A stretch of DNA of 64,000 bases from Pseudozyma flocculosa PF-1 (GCF_000417875.1 NW_006920897.1:1-64000); one strand, 5' to 3'. Numbered from the stretch's first letter, positions 16,477 through 29,145 are shown. The notes: generated from the letters alone by a model not told the origin. Made by a program: numbers and translations.

Positions 16477-19400
16477 TCACATGAACCACATGGTCTCGGT
16501 GAAGATCTGACTCCTCCTGAGCTTGCCCATGGTGGCCTCGGCGTCGATGTCTTCGATGCTCTTGGCCTCCCTGCCCTCGGAGCTGACGACGGTCGACGTG
16601 TCGCCGCTGGTGTCGGGCCAGACGAGCGCCTTGGCCTTGGTGGCCAGCTGGTGGGCGTAGTACGCGGGGGGCACGAGCGAGACGGATCGCGTGGCGCGGG
16701 CGTACGAGTAGCAGAGCGAGTTGATGGTCCTCTGCAGGCTGTCCGAGCTGAAGCGGTTCTCGTCCATCAGCACCACGTAGTGGGCGGGGATGGTGGTGCC
16801 GACCAGGCCGGCCTGCGACTGGAGGTAAAAGTCAAAGGCGTACGGCGAGGTGATGTCGCGGTCGACGACGGTGCCGGCGAGCAGGTTGCCGGAGCGACCG
16901 TCGGTGCCTTGGCCCCTCTCGGAAAAGATGCGGACGTGGTGGCGCTTGCCGCAGATGACGTACGTCACCTTGACCTCGCCCTTGGGCTCGACCTGCCTGA
17001 CGGCCTTCTTGAGCGCGTAGACCTCGTGGTCCAGCACGCTCTGGTACTGTCCCTCGGACACACCGTCGCGGAAGACGACGACAGAGGCGGGCAGGCGGTT
17101 GGCGCGCTTCTTCCAGCGCTGGAGGTGGCCGGCAAACATCGACTGGGCGTGCATCAGCACCTCCTGGGCCTGGCCGCCCTTACGGCTGCGCGGGTTGAGC
17201 TGCGCCCGGATCTCGGAAGAGTAGCGGCTGCGGTTGCCGTCGACGGTGGCCACCGAGCAGGCAATCGACGGCAGATCGGTGCCGGGCGCGGGGTGGGTGA
17301 CGTCGACGCCCATCAGCATCGTGTGCGGGGTCAGCCCGGGCAGGTCCTGGCCGTCGACCGAGTGGGTGGTGCCGCCGAGCTTGATGGCCACCTTCATGGC
17401 CACGTTGGCCAGGTACTGCGGCTGTCCGCGGTCGCTGAAGGCCTTCTTGGTGTTGACCACCTGCGAGGCGACGGGCGAGTTGAGCTTGAGCGCCGACGCA
17501 CGCTTGATCTCGTCGTAAAAGGGCGTGTCGACGCGGTCCATGATGCAGAAAAAGAGCTGCGGCAGGACCGCCTGCCCGCCCTTGGTGATCTGCTTGCCCT
17601 GCGCGTACGCCGCGCGGCCGGCATCGTTGAGCGTGCGCATGATCTGGCCCGGGTCGGTGCTTGCCTGCTCAAAGTACGGCGGCTCGGTGTTGATGACCCT
17701 GACGCCGAGCTCCTGCAACTTGCCCATCTGGGCGCCGACGAAGCGCTTGACGAGGTTCTCGGGCTGGCGCGAAAAGTTGACGACCGCCCACACGATGAGG
17801 GGGTCGCCACCGCTGATGAACCTGGCGTTGACGAGGTTCCAGGAGCCGTTCTGGATGCGCGGACGCTGGCCGCCGGGCGAGTACTGCACCGTGGGGGGCT
17901 GCAGCTGGCGAGCGGGAGCGCGCATCAGCTGCGGGCTGATGCGGACGCCCCACTCCTGGATGCGACGGTCGTCCTCGTAGCTCAGCTGGCGGCGGATCTC
18001 GTCGATGCGGCGCATCTTGACGTCGGGACGCTGCGCGCACTCCCTGATCATGTCCTGCACCTGCATCGGGTTGAGGCGCTGCGGAGGGAGGGGAGCGCTG
18101 CCGGGGACGAGGGCGCACACCTCCATGGGGACGAAGCTCTTGCCGTCGCCGAGGATGACGCAGGGAAGCTCCGGGTAGCGCACGGTGTAGTTGAACTTGG
18201 ACTTGAAGTAGGAGAGGATCGTGTGCTCGGTACCGTCCTTCAGCGTAAACTTCATCTCGCGCGCCGTCTTGGGAGTGAACCCCTTGAAGAGCTCGACCTT
18301 GTTGGTGGGGCGGTGGGTCACGCGGACCTGGCTTCCTTTGAGCCTCCTGCGCAGCTCCTGGAGCTGGTTCGGCAGGAGGCGGTCGATGGCGGGAGCCGGA
18401 CCCGACGGGCCTCCTCCGTAGCCGCCGCCGCCGCCGCCGCCGTAGCCTCCGCGGCCCGGGGGTCCACCTCGGAAACCTCCACGGCCACCTCGACCGCCGC
18501 CGCCACCGCCGCGACCACCGCCACCGCCGCCACCGCCGCTAGGGATGATGTTGAGGATCTTGCCGGCAACCGTGACGAGGTCGCCGCTGCCCAGGAAAGC
18601 CGAAAAGGCGGCGTCGATGTTGACGACCAGGCCGCTCATGGTAGGGCGCACCGACTGGAAGAATCCGCGCCACACTTCGGCGCCGCCAAAGATGGGCAGG
18701 GTGTTGTTGCCGTCGAAGTAGCGGTGGCGTCCGGCGCCCTGGATGCGGTACTTCTTGGCGGGCTCGTTGGCGAGCAGGATGTCGAGGGCCTGGAGGCCGT
18801 CAAAGACCTGGCCGAGCACGTTGGCATTTCCCGAAGCCATGGCGATCTGGCGGTCGCCGCTGCAGTAGGCGGCCAGGCGCGACAGGTCAACCTCGCGCAC
18901 CTTCTTGACCCTCATGCGGAATCGACGGTCGCTGTCGCGGCGACGGGTCGGGGCCGGACCGCCGACGGTGGCGCCAAGGGTGCCGGGGATGGCGGGCAGG
19001 TTCTCTCTGGGAGGCAGGCCGACCTCGAGGGTGATGTCCTCGAAGGGCAGAGGGCGGTTGGCAAAGGCGTTCTTGCGGCCATCAAAAGTGAGGCCGTCGA
19101 CGATGCCGGTGGTGAGGCCGTGGTCGCCCGCGCGAGCCGCTTCGGCGAAGGCGTGCTCGAAGATCGAGAACTGAAGGTTCGGCGGCAGGCCACGTTCCGA
19201 GGCACGGCCCGGGGCGCTGCAAGGGAACGAGAAGAGGCCACCAAGATCCGCCAGGGCGAAGGGCAGAGAGTATCGTCAGCGTCTGCAAAGAAGGGGACAG
19301 ACGAGGTCGGACTCGGATGGTTCCAAGCGACAGCCGCAGCTATGGCAAGGAGCCAGATCCACTCACGGTGCGCGGCCCTTCTCGTAGATGGGCTCGATCT

Positions 19401-19731
19401 TGACGTCGAGCTGCCACACGACGTTGTTCCTGGGCGTGCCGACGTCCATCTTGAAGGCGTTGATGAGGACGTTGATCTGGTTGCCTTGGCTTCCGCCCTT
19501 GTCGGGACGCCTGGCAACGTCTGTAAGGACAGTCCGAGTGCGGCAAGGGGCAGGTCAGCAGGCATGTAGGCGGTGGCATGGAAGGAAGCAGCAGCGCGCC
19601 ACCAGGTTGCGAGCGAGACACTCACTGAGAAGAGTGGTGCTCTGCATGAGCTGCAGGCGGACCTGTTCCGGGTCCGGCGCGACACCGCTGGCAGCGGTAG
19701 CCACGGCAGGAGCGGCCTCGGCGGTGGCCAT
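16477..19731 (-). CDS. Argonaute, RNA-silencing effector
   Basis: Argonaute binds small RNA guides and directs silencing of complementary RNA. Three exons join in phase: 19731-19626, 19520-19367 and 19216-16477, about 999 residues. The N-domain has QINVLINAFKMDVG and VVWQLDVKIEPIY. The linker region has RRFRMRVKKVREVDL. The PAZ region begins near residue 290 (VVNIDAAFSAFL) and is interrupted by a Gly-rich insertion of about 45 residues (about 18545-18410). The PIWI domain shows the slicer Asp in GVDVTHP (about residue 726), a second Asp in FRDGVSEGQ (about 805) and the final His in PAHYVVL (about 900), so the catalytic set looks intact. The QTI-type glutamate finger was not pinned down. The protein ends MWFM, close to the usual MYFA-like terminus. 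A GGGA microsatellite lies in the 5' leader. With the RdRP at 58-63 kb it suggests an active RNAi pathway. Confidence 0.95.
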
Positions 19732-19756
19732 CGTGCCCCGGGTCGTTGAAGGAAGG

Positions 19757-19806
19757 AGGGAGGGAGGGAGGGAGGGAGGGAGGGAGGGAGGGAGGGAGGG
19801 AGGGAG
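19757..19806. repeat. (GGGA)n microsatellite
   Basis: About twelve GGGA units lie in the leader region just upstream of the Argonaute start codon at 19731. On the transcript it would read (TCCC)n. Confidence 0.95.
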
Positions 19807-21413
19807 GAGAACGAGGGCGCGCTCAGGTAGGTCGACGGACGGTAGGGTCAAGGCGGTCGATGGGTGCGCAGTCGATATGCGAACGGGATAGGGAGGCAGT
19901 GCGGGTGGTGTGAGGTGGGCGTTGGGAGTGTAGGGGAACAGAGGAAGCAGGGGTAAAGATGTGTGCAGGTCTTATAGGCGATGGGGGTCAGGGACGGCGC
20001 TGCTCTATCTTGCTTGTTGTGTAGCCGTTCCTCCCAGGCAGATCCGTGCTTTTTTTTCTTCTTCCTCCTCTTGCCGGCCTTTTCTTGCAGAAGGAGCGGG
20101 GCTGAGACGAGATGAGAGGAGATGCGCGGCGCGGGCAAGGAGAGGGGATGGCGCGTGAGGCGCGAACGGCACACTAGATAGACTGAGCGGGCCGGCTTGC
20201 GCGGGCGGGGCGCAGGAAGCGAGCGCGCAGACGGCGGCGGGTGAAGAGAAGACGGGGGGCTGAGGGGGGGCAGGGGGCAGGAATACGAGGCGAGGCAGGG
20301 TACGGTCGGAGAGAGCCAAGAAGGTTTATGAGGTTCCGTGCCGAAACGGGTCCGTGGTGGTGCTGGTGGTGGTGGTGGCGTTGGTGGTGGTGGTGGGAAG
20401 GGGCGCTGAAACGCAGGCAGCCCCATGGCGCAGCGCACTCTGAGCTGCAGGTCAGCTGCACACCCTGCGCCGGGCTCCAAGAAAAAAGGCAGGCAGGCAG
20501 GTGGCCGGCGGCCAGCCTCGAGCTGGCAGTGCGGGTGCTCGGGCCACGACGGCCTGCCCAGCAAGCCAAGGGTCGATCGAGGCGGCAGGGCAGCGTCGTT
20601 CATCACGGTCCAGGCCGGCCTGGCCTGGCCTGGCCTGGCCTGCTCTTCAACCCCTTGAGCTGCTGCCCACTCTGCCGGCCATGGCCGCCTGCCTGTCGTC
20701 GATCTGCTCTCTCTCTCTGGCTCGCCGCGAGCCCCAATGAAGAGGACCTCATGGCGCCATTCCGAGCCTTGTTGCTGCCCATCACAGCGACAATTGTCGA
20801 GCGCAATCCAGGCCCTACATCGCCTTGGACTGGTCAGAGCCTGGCTGGCATCGTCCGTGTGCAACCTCGCGAGGCAGCCAGGCCCGGCCTAGGATGGGAC
20901 AGGCGGTCCGGCCGCCGTGCATGCTACGGCTCGTCGCCAGCTTGCCAGCCCAGCAAGAACAAGCTAAGGTTGCGCACGCTGCTCGCCGTCACCTCATTTC
21001 GAGGCCCGAGCAACCCGCTCCCGGACGCCCCGACCGCCCAGCGCCTCCTCGCCATGCGGTCCAGACGTATGTAAGCCTCAAGGCGTCCTGGCTCGTCCGC
21101 GGTGCCATGTCCTCACACAGGCCCACGCGACTACCGCGCCAGTCAATCGGCCGAAATCGACCGACGACGCAATCAGACATCCCGCTCCAGCACCGCCACT
21201 TCCACACCACAAGAATCGAAGCCCTTCTCTCTTACCGGTATCCAGGCGCATCCGCAGCGCGTCCGGACCACGTCTGATCTGGTGCCAACGAAGCGCCGCC
21301 CGGTAGGGCATGTACCTCCTGCCGGCGGACCGAAAGACGGGCTCGAGCCTGCTGGTGTGATCAAGATGTCGATGCCGTGTCGTTTCGTGTTACAGGTGGG
21401 AGCCCATCCTCGC
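19807..21413. other. Intergenic region between Argonaute and Pre1
   Basis: No gene could be supported in these 1.6 kb on either strand. Open frames here are low-complexity Pro/Arg/Trp-rich translations without recognisable motifs. A GGT-rich stretch (20345-20400) and TGGCC repeats (20612-20640) are present. It probably holds the Argonaute promoter and the Pre1 3' end. Confidence 0.5.
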
Positions 21414-22127
21414 TCAGAGCTGCACCGTCCGTGCCCCCTCGCGGTCAACCACCCGCACGGTAAAGGTGCCCAGGTCGACAATGAAGCGCGTCTTGAGCTC
21501 GTTGATGCAGCGCCTCAGCAGGTCCAGCCCTTCGTCGAGGCTCATGTCGGGTCGGTGGTACCGGTCCAGCGTGCTCAGCGCAAAGTAGGCGCCGTAGCCG
21601 TGCGCCGCAAACGGGACCGTCGCCATCGTGCCCAGGTAGTCGACCCAGTACAGCGCCGGCTCCGACGTCGGCAGGTCAAAGCCGCCCAGCATCAAGTTGA
21701 CCTGGTACGGCTTGCGCGAACGCAGCGACTCGGCCAGCTCCTTGCGCACGTACGACGCCGCCGCCCGCGGTCGAAGCTCGACGTGGTTGCTGGAAGGGGC
21801 AGGGGGTGGGTTAGGGGGGATTCGACAAGCGATGAGCGTCGTCAGCGCCGGTTTGCAGCAGCGTGATGGGGCAGATCGGCGGAGCCGCCCAGGTCAAACG
21901 GCGGGCGCGCTCACTCACCGAATGCCATAGAGCCGCAGGTTCCTCTCGATGTACTCGGAAAACTGGAGCGTGTCTCCGGACTCGCCCGAATAGGTCATGA
22001 CGAGGTGGTCGCTCAGCACCTTTTGCTTGTCTTCGTTGGTCTTCATCTTGACAATCGAGCGCGCGGCGTTCGAGTCCGAGGCGATGATGGTGTAACCCTT
22101 GCCGGTGATGCCAAACGAGCACTCCAT
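21414..22127 (-). CDS. PRE1: 20S proteasome subunit beta-4 (Pre1/PSMB2 type)
   Basis: This is a non-catalytic beta-ring subunit of the 20S core particle, which degrades ubiquitinated proteins in cytosol and nucleus. Exon 1 is 22127-21919 and exon 2 is 21789-21414, with GTGAGT/CAG splice sites joining in phase to about 194 residues, the normal size for Pre1. Family marks in order are MECSFGITGKGYTIIASDSNAARS, in which the residue before GI is not the catalytic Thr of active subunits, SGESGDTLQFSEYIERN, VRKELAESLRSRKPYQVN, LYWVDYLGTMATVPFAAHGYG and YHRPDMSLDEGLDLLRRCI. It is divergent from the MIS12 gene with about 750 bases between starts. Confidence 0.95.
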
Positions 22128-22877
22128 CTTGGGCTATGGTCGTGGACGAGGGAAGCGGTGAAGCGGTGAAGCGGTGAAGCGGTGAAGCGGTGAAGCGGGG
22201 AATGCGTGAGGCGGGCGGGCGGGCGGGCGAGTGAGGCGGGCGGGCGGGCGGGCGATGGCAGAGGAGCGAGGGCGAGAGAGTTGATGTGGGCGCTTGCGTG
22301 TGTGGTGCGGTCGAATGCGCTCGATTCGGGGTGCAAACCGGCGACTGCGCTGGTCGAGACGTGCGGATGTGATGCCAAGGGCGAGAGACGAACGATGGAA
22401 GGCGTGCAGCGATGATGAGGTTGCAGTCGAGGTGCCAGAGGGAGTGTCGAGGTCGGTAGGTGGTGTAGTTCGAGCAAGCAGGCAAGGTCGAAGGGGCGCC
22501 GGGTTGGGTTGGGTGCGTTGTTGCGTGGCCTCTGCGCTTCCACCCTCCGCTGCCTCTCCACTTTGGACGAAGCCGGTGATCGAAGCCAAAGAGGAGATGC
22601 TCGGGAATCGGCTTGCTCGACACTGGCCAGGCACGCGCCCACCAAAAACCCGACGCGACACACCAGGCTGCAGGCAGGCAGGCAGGCGCGGGGCGCGTGT
22701 GTTGGTTGTCGAGGGACCTCGACCTTGCGGGGGGCCTTGTCCAAGCCCTCTTATCCACTTCTCCCCCTCTCTCTCATCATCTCTCGCTCTCTTGCTCTCG
22801 CACGCATACACACAGCACACTTCGATCGCGCTCGCTCGACAGCCAGAGTCATCCGCTGCACCGTTTAGCAAGCATCC
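22128..22877. promoter_or_regulatory. Divergent promoter region between PRE1 and MIS12
   Basis: These 750 bases separate two divergent starts. Near the PRE1 side are a GAAGCGGT tandem repeat (22151-22198) and two GGGC tracts (about 22210-22254). Near the MIS12 side is a CT-rich leader (about 22760-22800). I see no gene in it. Confidence 0.6.
22151..22198. repeat. GAAGCGGT tandem repeat
   Basis: About six units of the 8-mer GAAGCGGT lie about 25 bases upstream of the PRE1 start codon. Confidence 0.9.
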
Positions 22878-24413
22878 ATGCCATCGACCAGGAGGGCCTC
22901 GGCCCAGGCGGCTGCCGAGGTGCCGAGTGAGGCCGCCGCCGCAACAGAGCAAAGGCTGTCGTCGCCATCCAGCAGCCAAAACCCTGCCACCAAGCCAGCG
23001 CCGAGATCGTCCAAGTCAAAGGCATCCGCGGCAGATCAGGGCCCGGCCGCTTCCGACAGCGTCGCCCGGCCCTCGGACCACGCCGACAGGGACGAGCCCT
23101 CGACCGACGCCCACATCGCGCTGCTCACCGAGCACTTCGGCTTCAGCCCCAAGGCCTTCGTCGAGGCGCTCGTCTACCTCTCCAACGAGCATTTGTATAA
23201 GCTGGCCGAGCAGTTTGAGCTCACGGCGCTCGAGCAGCTGCAGGACTTTGACGGCGGCGACCTCGAGGCCGAGCAGGGCGTGCACGCCGTGCTGACGCTC
23301 CTCGAAAACGCCCTCGACCACACCCTCGACACGTTTGAGCTTTACTGCCTACGCTCAGTCTTTGGCATCAAGGCGCGGCAGGCGCGGCTCATGACGCTCG
23401 ACCACCACCGCGGTCTAGACCTGCGACCCAGGGGCTCGGCATTGCCAACCTCGTCCAAGGTCGCCAGGTCGCGCAAGAGCCTCGCAACGACGGCGGCTGC
23501 GACGAGCGCAAACGAGCGGAGCCACATGCTGGGCGCCGAAGAGGACACGCTGAAGCGGAAGCTGGCAGCGGTGAGTGGCGTCTGCACGAGGAGCCTCTTG
23601 CCTCGGTGCTGCGGAGCCGCGTGCACGACCCCGCAAGCTGACCTCTGAGACTTGACATTGTCTCCGGGTCGTTCCCGTCGCATCTGCCAGGCTCGCTCGG
23701 TCCAGCACGATCTGCTCCTGGGAAAGCAGGCTGCAGAAGCTCGCCTTGCGCAGACCGACCTCTTGCACCAGCGCTTCTCGGCCATCCTCTCGGATTCCCA
23801 GGTGGCGGGCGATGACGGCAATGATGGACCGCATCCGGATGGCGGCCCCGCGGTGACCGCTGTGCTGGGTCAGCATGCACGGAAGCTGTGCGTCGACGCC
23901 GAGCTGCTGCTGAGGAATCTCGGGGAGCTGCGGAGCCAAGATCCGCTGGGTCGGGCGCTTTTGCCGGCGGTGGGCGATGGTCGGGCGCGCAAAGGATCTG
24001 CCTCGGGCGAAGAAGACGCCGCCAACGACGAGCCGCGGGTGTGGGAGCGCGGGCGGGAGGCCTACCTCAACTGGGAGGCAGAGCGGATGGTGGCCAAGGT
24101 CAAGGGTGGTGGCGACGATGGCGGGGCCGTTGGCGACGAGACGCTGGACGCGGCCGAGGCGACGTTGGCAGAGGAGGGCAAGACGCCCAAGCGGCGCAAG
24201 GGGGCGCTGTCGGCGCCTGCGTCGAGCAAGCGGCGAGCGGCCAACGGCAGCCGGAACCGGAAGCAGCCCGCGGATAGCGGCATCGCGATCGACCATGGCG
24301 GCGATGGCGACGGCGACGGCGACGGTACGATGACGCACGCACCCCTGCAAGCCGTGGGCGACGCGGCCGAACTGGACCGGGTGGCCTCTGCACTGCGTCA
24401 GCGGCAAGCGTGA
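22878..24413 (+). CDS. MIS12: Kinetochore protein Mis12/Mtw1
   Basis: This is a subunit of the MIND/Mis12 complex that links the centromere to the outer kinetochore. Exon 1 is 22878-23570 and exon 2 is 23691-24413, GTGAGT/CAG in phase, about 471 residues. The N-terminal 75 residues are Ala/Ser-rich and probably disordered. The Mis12 domain follows at about residues 78-165. It opens HIALLTEHFGFSPKAFVEAL with VYLSNEHLYKLAEQFE, and continues with LEAEQGVHAVLTLLENALDHTLDTFELYCLRSVFGI, the typical heptad region with the conserved FELY.LR..F. The helical second half continues through TLKRKL, a QHDLLLGKQAAEARLAQTDL coiled coil and WERGREAYLNWEAERM. The C-terminus is Lys/Arg-rich and low-complexity. 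It is longer than yeast Mtw1 (about 290 residues), mainly from these tails. Confidence 0.85.
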
Positions 24414-25441
24414 CCGAGACGATGCCGTATCCAAGCACCTCACTACTGTTGCGCCTGCTGTCCATGTTGCATCGTGCCGTGTCGTGTTGGCCTTGGTGCC
24501 CCAGCACGCAGCTATGCGGGCCTGTGCCTGCCTCTGTCTAGGCTGTCTCTCTGCCTCTCTCCAGGCTGTCTCTCCTCTCTGCCTCTCTCACGCCTCTCTG
24601 TCGCCCCTCTGGCCACCTCTGGCTGCCTCGCTGGTCAGCGTGTATTTCTAGCTGTAAGATTAGTCGTCGTTTGGCCCTGCGCAAGGCCATCACGATCCCG
24701 CATTGCCGGTCGCCCGTGTGAGGGCATCTGTATGTGTGTCTTTGTGGGTGCGGCGGTGCAGCCGTGCGCGAAAAATGGCCAAGGAAAATGCGCACGAAAA
24801 TCGGAGGTGAGGCGCGTGGGGCCTGACGGAAGGCGAGGGCATCATCGGGCTGTCTTTTGCATTTTTGGCTCACCAAAGCAGCGGCGGGGCCAACCTTGTT
24901 TTACATATTTTCTCTCGGGCAGAGTGGCGCACGAGAGGTGCAGGCGGGCGGGCCGGCTTGTCTCCTTGGCTGTGAGTCGACGGGGCGGAAGCGTCTCGAG
25001 AGAGAGAGAGAGGAGAGGCGCAGACGGGACAGAGGCTGAGCCGACTCAGAAGCCGACTGTAGGCTGCCTGGCGACACCTCCTCCACCCAAGCCCAAACGC
25101 CTTCTGCCCCTATGGCCGACGGGCGCACATCCACCACCATCATCATCCCAACCCTATCCACGCGTACCTTGCTCGTCGCTCCTCCCCCTCATCTCTCCCT
25201 CTCTCTCTACCGCTCTTCTTGCCCAGCACCATGCCATTTACAATGATGAACACCGCCCAGTAACGAGGCCCCCTTGATCCCCTTGCAGCCAGCCAGCCAG
25301 CCAGCCAGGCCGCCGCCTCTGCCTCGGCTTTTGGCCCCACCGCGACGGACGGTGGCCATCAATCGACCCAAGACCCAAGTCGATCTCTCCCCGCAGCTCG
25401 TGCTGTCCACTCATCTCGCTCGCTGCGCATCACCCGCAACC
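24414..25441. other. Intergenic region between MIS12 and the EST1/SMG7-like gene
   Basis: I see no supported gene. It contains CTCTCTGCC-rich repeats (about 24535-24610) and a CT-rich leader (about 25180-25230) upstream of the next start codon. Confidence 0.5.
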
Positions 25442-28400
25442 ATGGCCACCGCCGGCTACAACTTGCGCGATGCAAAGGCCGCCAACCTGCGTGCCCAGGC
25501 GAGGTCCCAGAAGCTCGAGCTCGATGCCCTCATCAAGCGATCCCTCGCCGCCGCATCCACCACCCGCTCCGCTGCGCAGCCCGGCCGCGGCGGCCGCGGC
25601 GGTGCAGCCCAACATCACCAAAGGGCATCCAAGCTGCTCAACGCCGACATCGAGTTCAACCGCAAGAACCTGCGCAACACCTACCTCACCCTCCTCTTCA
25701 CCTTCACCTTCAACCGCCTCGCCCACGGCGTCGACAACCTCCTGTGGACCGACACCACCTACTGCCTCATATCGGCCTTCCGCACCCTCATCTCGACCCA
25801 GCAAAAGGCCCTCGCCGCCGCCACCGCCGCCCCGACCACGGGCAACGCCAGGGCCAAGCTGGCCAACGACGTGGCGCGCACCCAGACCGAGCTCCGCAAG
25901 CTGCTCCACGACGACGAGTCTTTCTGGCGCGAGCTGGCCGCCAGCATCGTCCGCATCTTTACCCTCGACGAGGCCAGAGCCAATCTCGAGGCGCTCGGCA
26001 TCGCCTGCGACAGCGACGGCGACACCACCGTCGGCACCCCTTCCCAGGCCTCCGACACGCTCGCATCGTCCCTCGGCCGACACCAGCCGCCCAGCGAAGC
26101 CCTCTCGCAGGCTGCGCTGCTCCCCGCCAACCGCACCCACCTGCTCGAGGCGGTCCAAAAGGCCCTCATCTTCTGCGGCGACCTCGCACGCTACCGCGAG
26201 CTCCACTGCCCGCAGCCCAGCGACGCCGCCCCTTCTGTCCTCGAGACCGAAGATCGCGGCCCACCGCACAGAGGCGCCCGCGGAGGAGCTCGCGGGGGCC
26301 GCCCTGCGCACGCGCATGCAAACGTCGCCACCGCCACGGGCCCTCACAAGGCCGCAGCGCCAGCAGATGACGCGGCCACGTACAAGCAGGACTTCGGCAG
26401 AGCACTGGCCTTCTACGAGCAGGCTCGGCTCTTGCTTCCCGACAACGGCAACCCTTCCAACCAGCTGGCCGTGATCGCCACGTACAACGCCGACCCGCTG
26501 CTGTCCATCTATCACTGCTACCGCGCCCTCTGCGTCCGGCTCCCCTTCGAAAAGGCCAAGATCAACCTCGACAAGACGCTCGCCAAGCCGATCGAGGCCT
26601 GGCTCGAGTCGGGTGGCATGGACGATGCGAGGTCCTGGGACGATTCCGACGAGCGTAGGATGCGCTCCTCCGGCACCGTCGAGCGCCTTTCGACCAACCT
26701 GCCCGACAGCGAGGCGGCGTTCAGGAAGTGGATCGGAGACGTCGTGGTGCTGCACGGCCTCTTCTTCCAGCGCGTGCAGTGAGTGCTCAGCCGCGGCGAT
26801 ACCTTCCTCGATGCGGCGCCAGCGATTCGGGGCATATCACCTGGCTGACAAATGTCGCGTCGTTTTACCCCGACGGTCGTTTTCATCCTGCCACTGCGCT
26901 GCGCTGCACGCCCCCCGACAGCCTCGATTGCATCATGCCGCTCTCTCACTCGGTACTGGCTCAGTTCTCGTCGCTTGTGCGCGCCCGGGCCGTCCCGGCC
27001 GACCTGGTCGTCCGCGTTGTGGTCACCGGACTTTGCGCCTCCTGGACCACGCGGCTCTGGCGCAACACGCCATCGTCGTTTTCGTCGTCAAACGGCCAGC
27101 GGGCTCGAGGCAATGCCGCGCGTTCGCGTTCCGGCACCATTCGCTCTTCGGGCAAGGGATCTTCGGTCGACCTGGATCCCGCCAGCCGGCTCTGCATCGA
27201 GCACCAGATCCTGGCCCACGTGCTCGGCGTCTTCCGGGAGCTGGCCGAGGTGGTCGTCGACGAGACGCAGCAGGCCATCCAGTCCAACCGGCAGAACCCG
27301 CCTTCGGCGCCCGCAGGTGGCGCAGCAGGTTCTGCCGCGGTGCGTCACCTCACCGCCGTGGTGCGGCGCACCCTGCCGGCACTCCGCGTCGCGACCAAGT
27401 GGATGAAGACGCATCTCGAGTACATCCAGCGATCGGGCGAGCGCGCCGCCGCCTCGAGCCAGGCTTCGGACGTGTCGCTGCTGCAGCCGTCGCTGAACCC
27501 GACGCTCGAGGCGATCCCCAACGAGGAAGAGCTGCGAGAGGCGCAGGTGCGGGTGCGGGCCGATGCCGACGCTGCCGAGGCGATTGAGGGCTTCTGGAGG
27601 AGCTACGTGGCTATGATCAACGTCCTTCGGTACGCCTTTCCCTTTGAGACGCTGCCCAACATCGGCAAGGCGGGACCCGTCGGCGCCCCGGCGCTCTGCC
27701 TCGAGGAAGACTCGGACATGCGCGGCCTGACGCCGACAAAGAAGGCGATGCAGCTCACCGCTCCCGGCATCGGCGGTGGCAGCGTCGTCGTCAACCTAGG
27801 CATGGGCGAGGCCTGCTCGCACGCCAACGCGGTCCGCCCGAGCCAGGTCCATCCCAACGAGGAGCAACTGATGCGCGTTGCCGACCTGCTCATCGACGCC
27901 AAGGTGGTCGCCGAGTCCGATGCGAGTCCAATCCGCTACGAGGATGGCCAGAATATCTTTGTCTTCGACGGCGAAACAAGCGCCGCTGGCGCATCACAGA
28001 CCCGTGCGGCACCTTCCCAGCTCGAGGCGCGCGCATCGCCCGCCCGCGTGTCGCCCTCGTCGACCGGGGCTGCCAAGCCCGACGCCGACCGGGGCGAAAG
28101 GAACGAGAGACAGGATGAGGCGTCGTCCGAGGGCTTCTCCGAGATGACCGACGACCCGGTCGAGCTGGCCATGCGGGCCGTAGACGGACGCAGGACCGGC
28201 GAAAGCAGCCTCATGGACGGCATGGAGGAGTCGATGCGCGACGTGCGCGTCGACGACGATCAGCACCGGGACGAAGAGAGCAGAGAGCGCATTCTCGTCC
28301 CCTCGCAGATCCGCTACGATAGCCGCACAAATGACGACGAAGCCGCTCGCCTCTTTGCGCAGGCCACCAACGCTTCCGGCGGCCAAGAGAGGCCCGCAGC

Positions 28401-29145
28401 GCCCGGCGCGTATCCGGACCCGCGTGCCTCGGGTTCCGACACTCCAAAGACCGCCGCCACGGCTCAGGACCTGCTTCTCCAGATGCTCCAAGGACGCGTG
28501 AGTGGGCCCGCCGGCCCGCCGCCCAGCCAGGTGCTGTCGGCTCAGGCACGCAGCAGCGTCGCTGGCGGGGTGCAGCCGCAGCTGCTCTTTGGCGGCGTCT
28601 CTGGCCCCAACGGCTCACCCGACGGCCACGGCGGCAGGTCGATCTGGAGCTCTGGCCCGTCGGATGCTCGCGTCGGCTCGCCACCGTCTGGCGGCGCTTC
28701 GTTTGGTTCAGCGCTTCCCCCTCCCGCGCCGGCCCCTTTTGGCTGGGGCCAGATGGCGGCGGGCTCGCCCGCACCCCAGCATCTTGCACGCGACCCGTCG
28801 GCGCAGGGAGCCTTCGCAGGGCACAGGACGATGGCGACCAGCTCCCATCCATTTGGCGTCGGCGCTGGGACGGATGTTGGCCTCGGGCAGCCTTCGGGCC
28901 TGCGCGGCGACATGGCCTCGGCGCATTACGCCGAGCAGCACTTCGGCTCGCCCTATGGGCAGGTGCACGCTCAGTACTACGGCGGAGCGGCGTTCGTCGA
29001 TGCGATGCACTCTGCGGATGGCGGCGCTCCTCTGGGCCAGGCTCGACCCGCGAGTGGTGCTGACCCGCGCCTGTTTCATGGGCACATGCACAGCTCTTTC
29101 GGCAGCGGATCGCAGAGCCCATTCGATCCTCACCACCCGCGATGA
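25442..29145 (+). CDS. EST1/SMG7-like protein (telomerase- or NMD-associated)
   Basis: Members of this family act either in telomerase recruitment (Est1) or as 14-3-3-like phospho-Upf1 binders in nonsense-mediated decay (SMG7, yeast Ebs1). Exon 1 is 25442-26778 and exon 2 is 26922-29145, GTGAGT donor and CAG acceptor, about 1186 residues. The N-terminal 14-3-3-like helical region has LNADIEFNRKNLRNTYLTLLFTFTFNRLAHGVDNLLWTDTTYCLI. The central Est1 DNA/RNA-binding region has DFGRALAFYEQARLLLPDNGNPSNQLAVIATYNADPLLSIYHCYRALCVRLPFEKAKINL, a highly characteristic stretch. After the intron come FSSLVRARAVPADLVVRVVV and, later, EEEL-type helices to about residue 760. The remaining 400 residues are low-complexity. 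No PIN domain is visible, which argues against SMG6. The start was chosen for its ACCATGG context. Whether it serves telomeres or NMD cannot be told from sequence. Confidence 0.85.

Noticed and set aside
16276..19569. A plus-strand open frame of about 1100 codons over the Argonaute gene
   Set aside because: It is the antisense of a gene with clear PAZ/PIWI motifs. High GC at third positions keeps the opposite strand open, and its translation is repetitive Val/Gly/Ala/Arg/Leu without motifs.
19848..21311. Open frames of 70-340 codons between Argonaute and Pre1
   Set aside because: They are Pro/Arg/Ser/Trp-rich, overlap on both strands, and lack any motif or splice-consistent extension.
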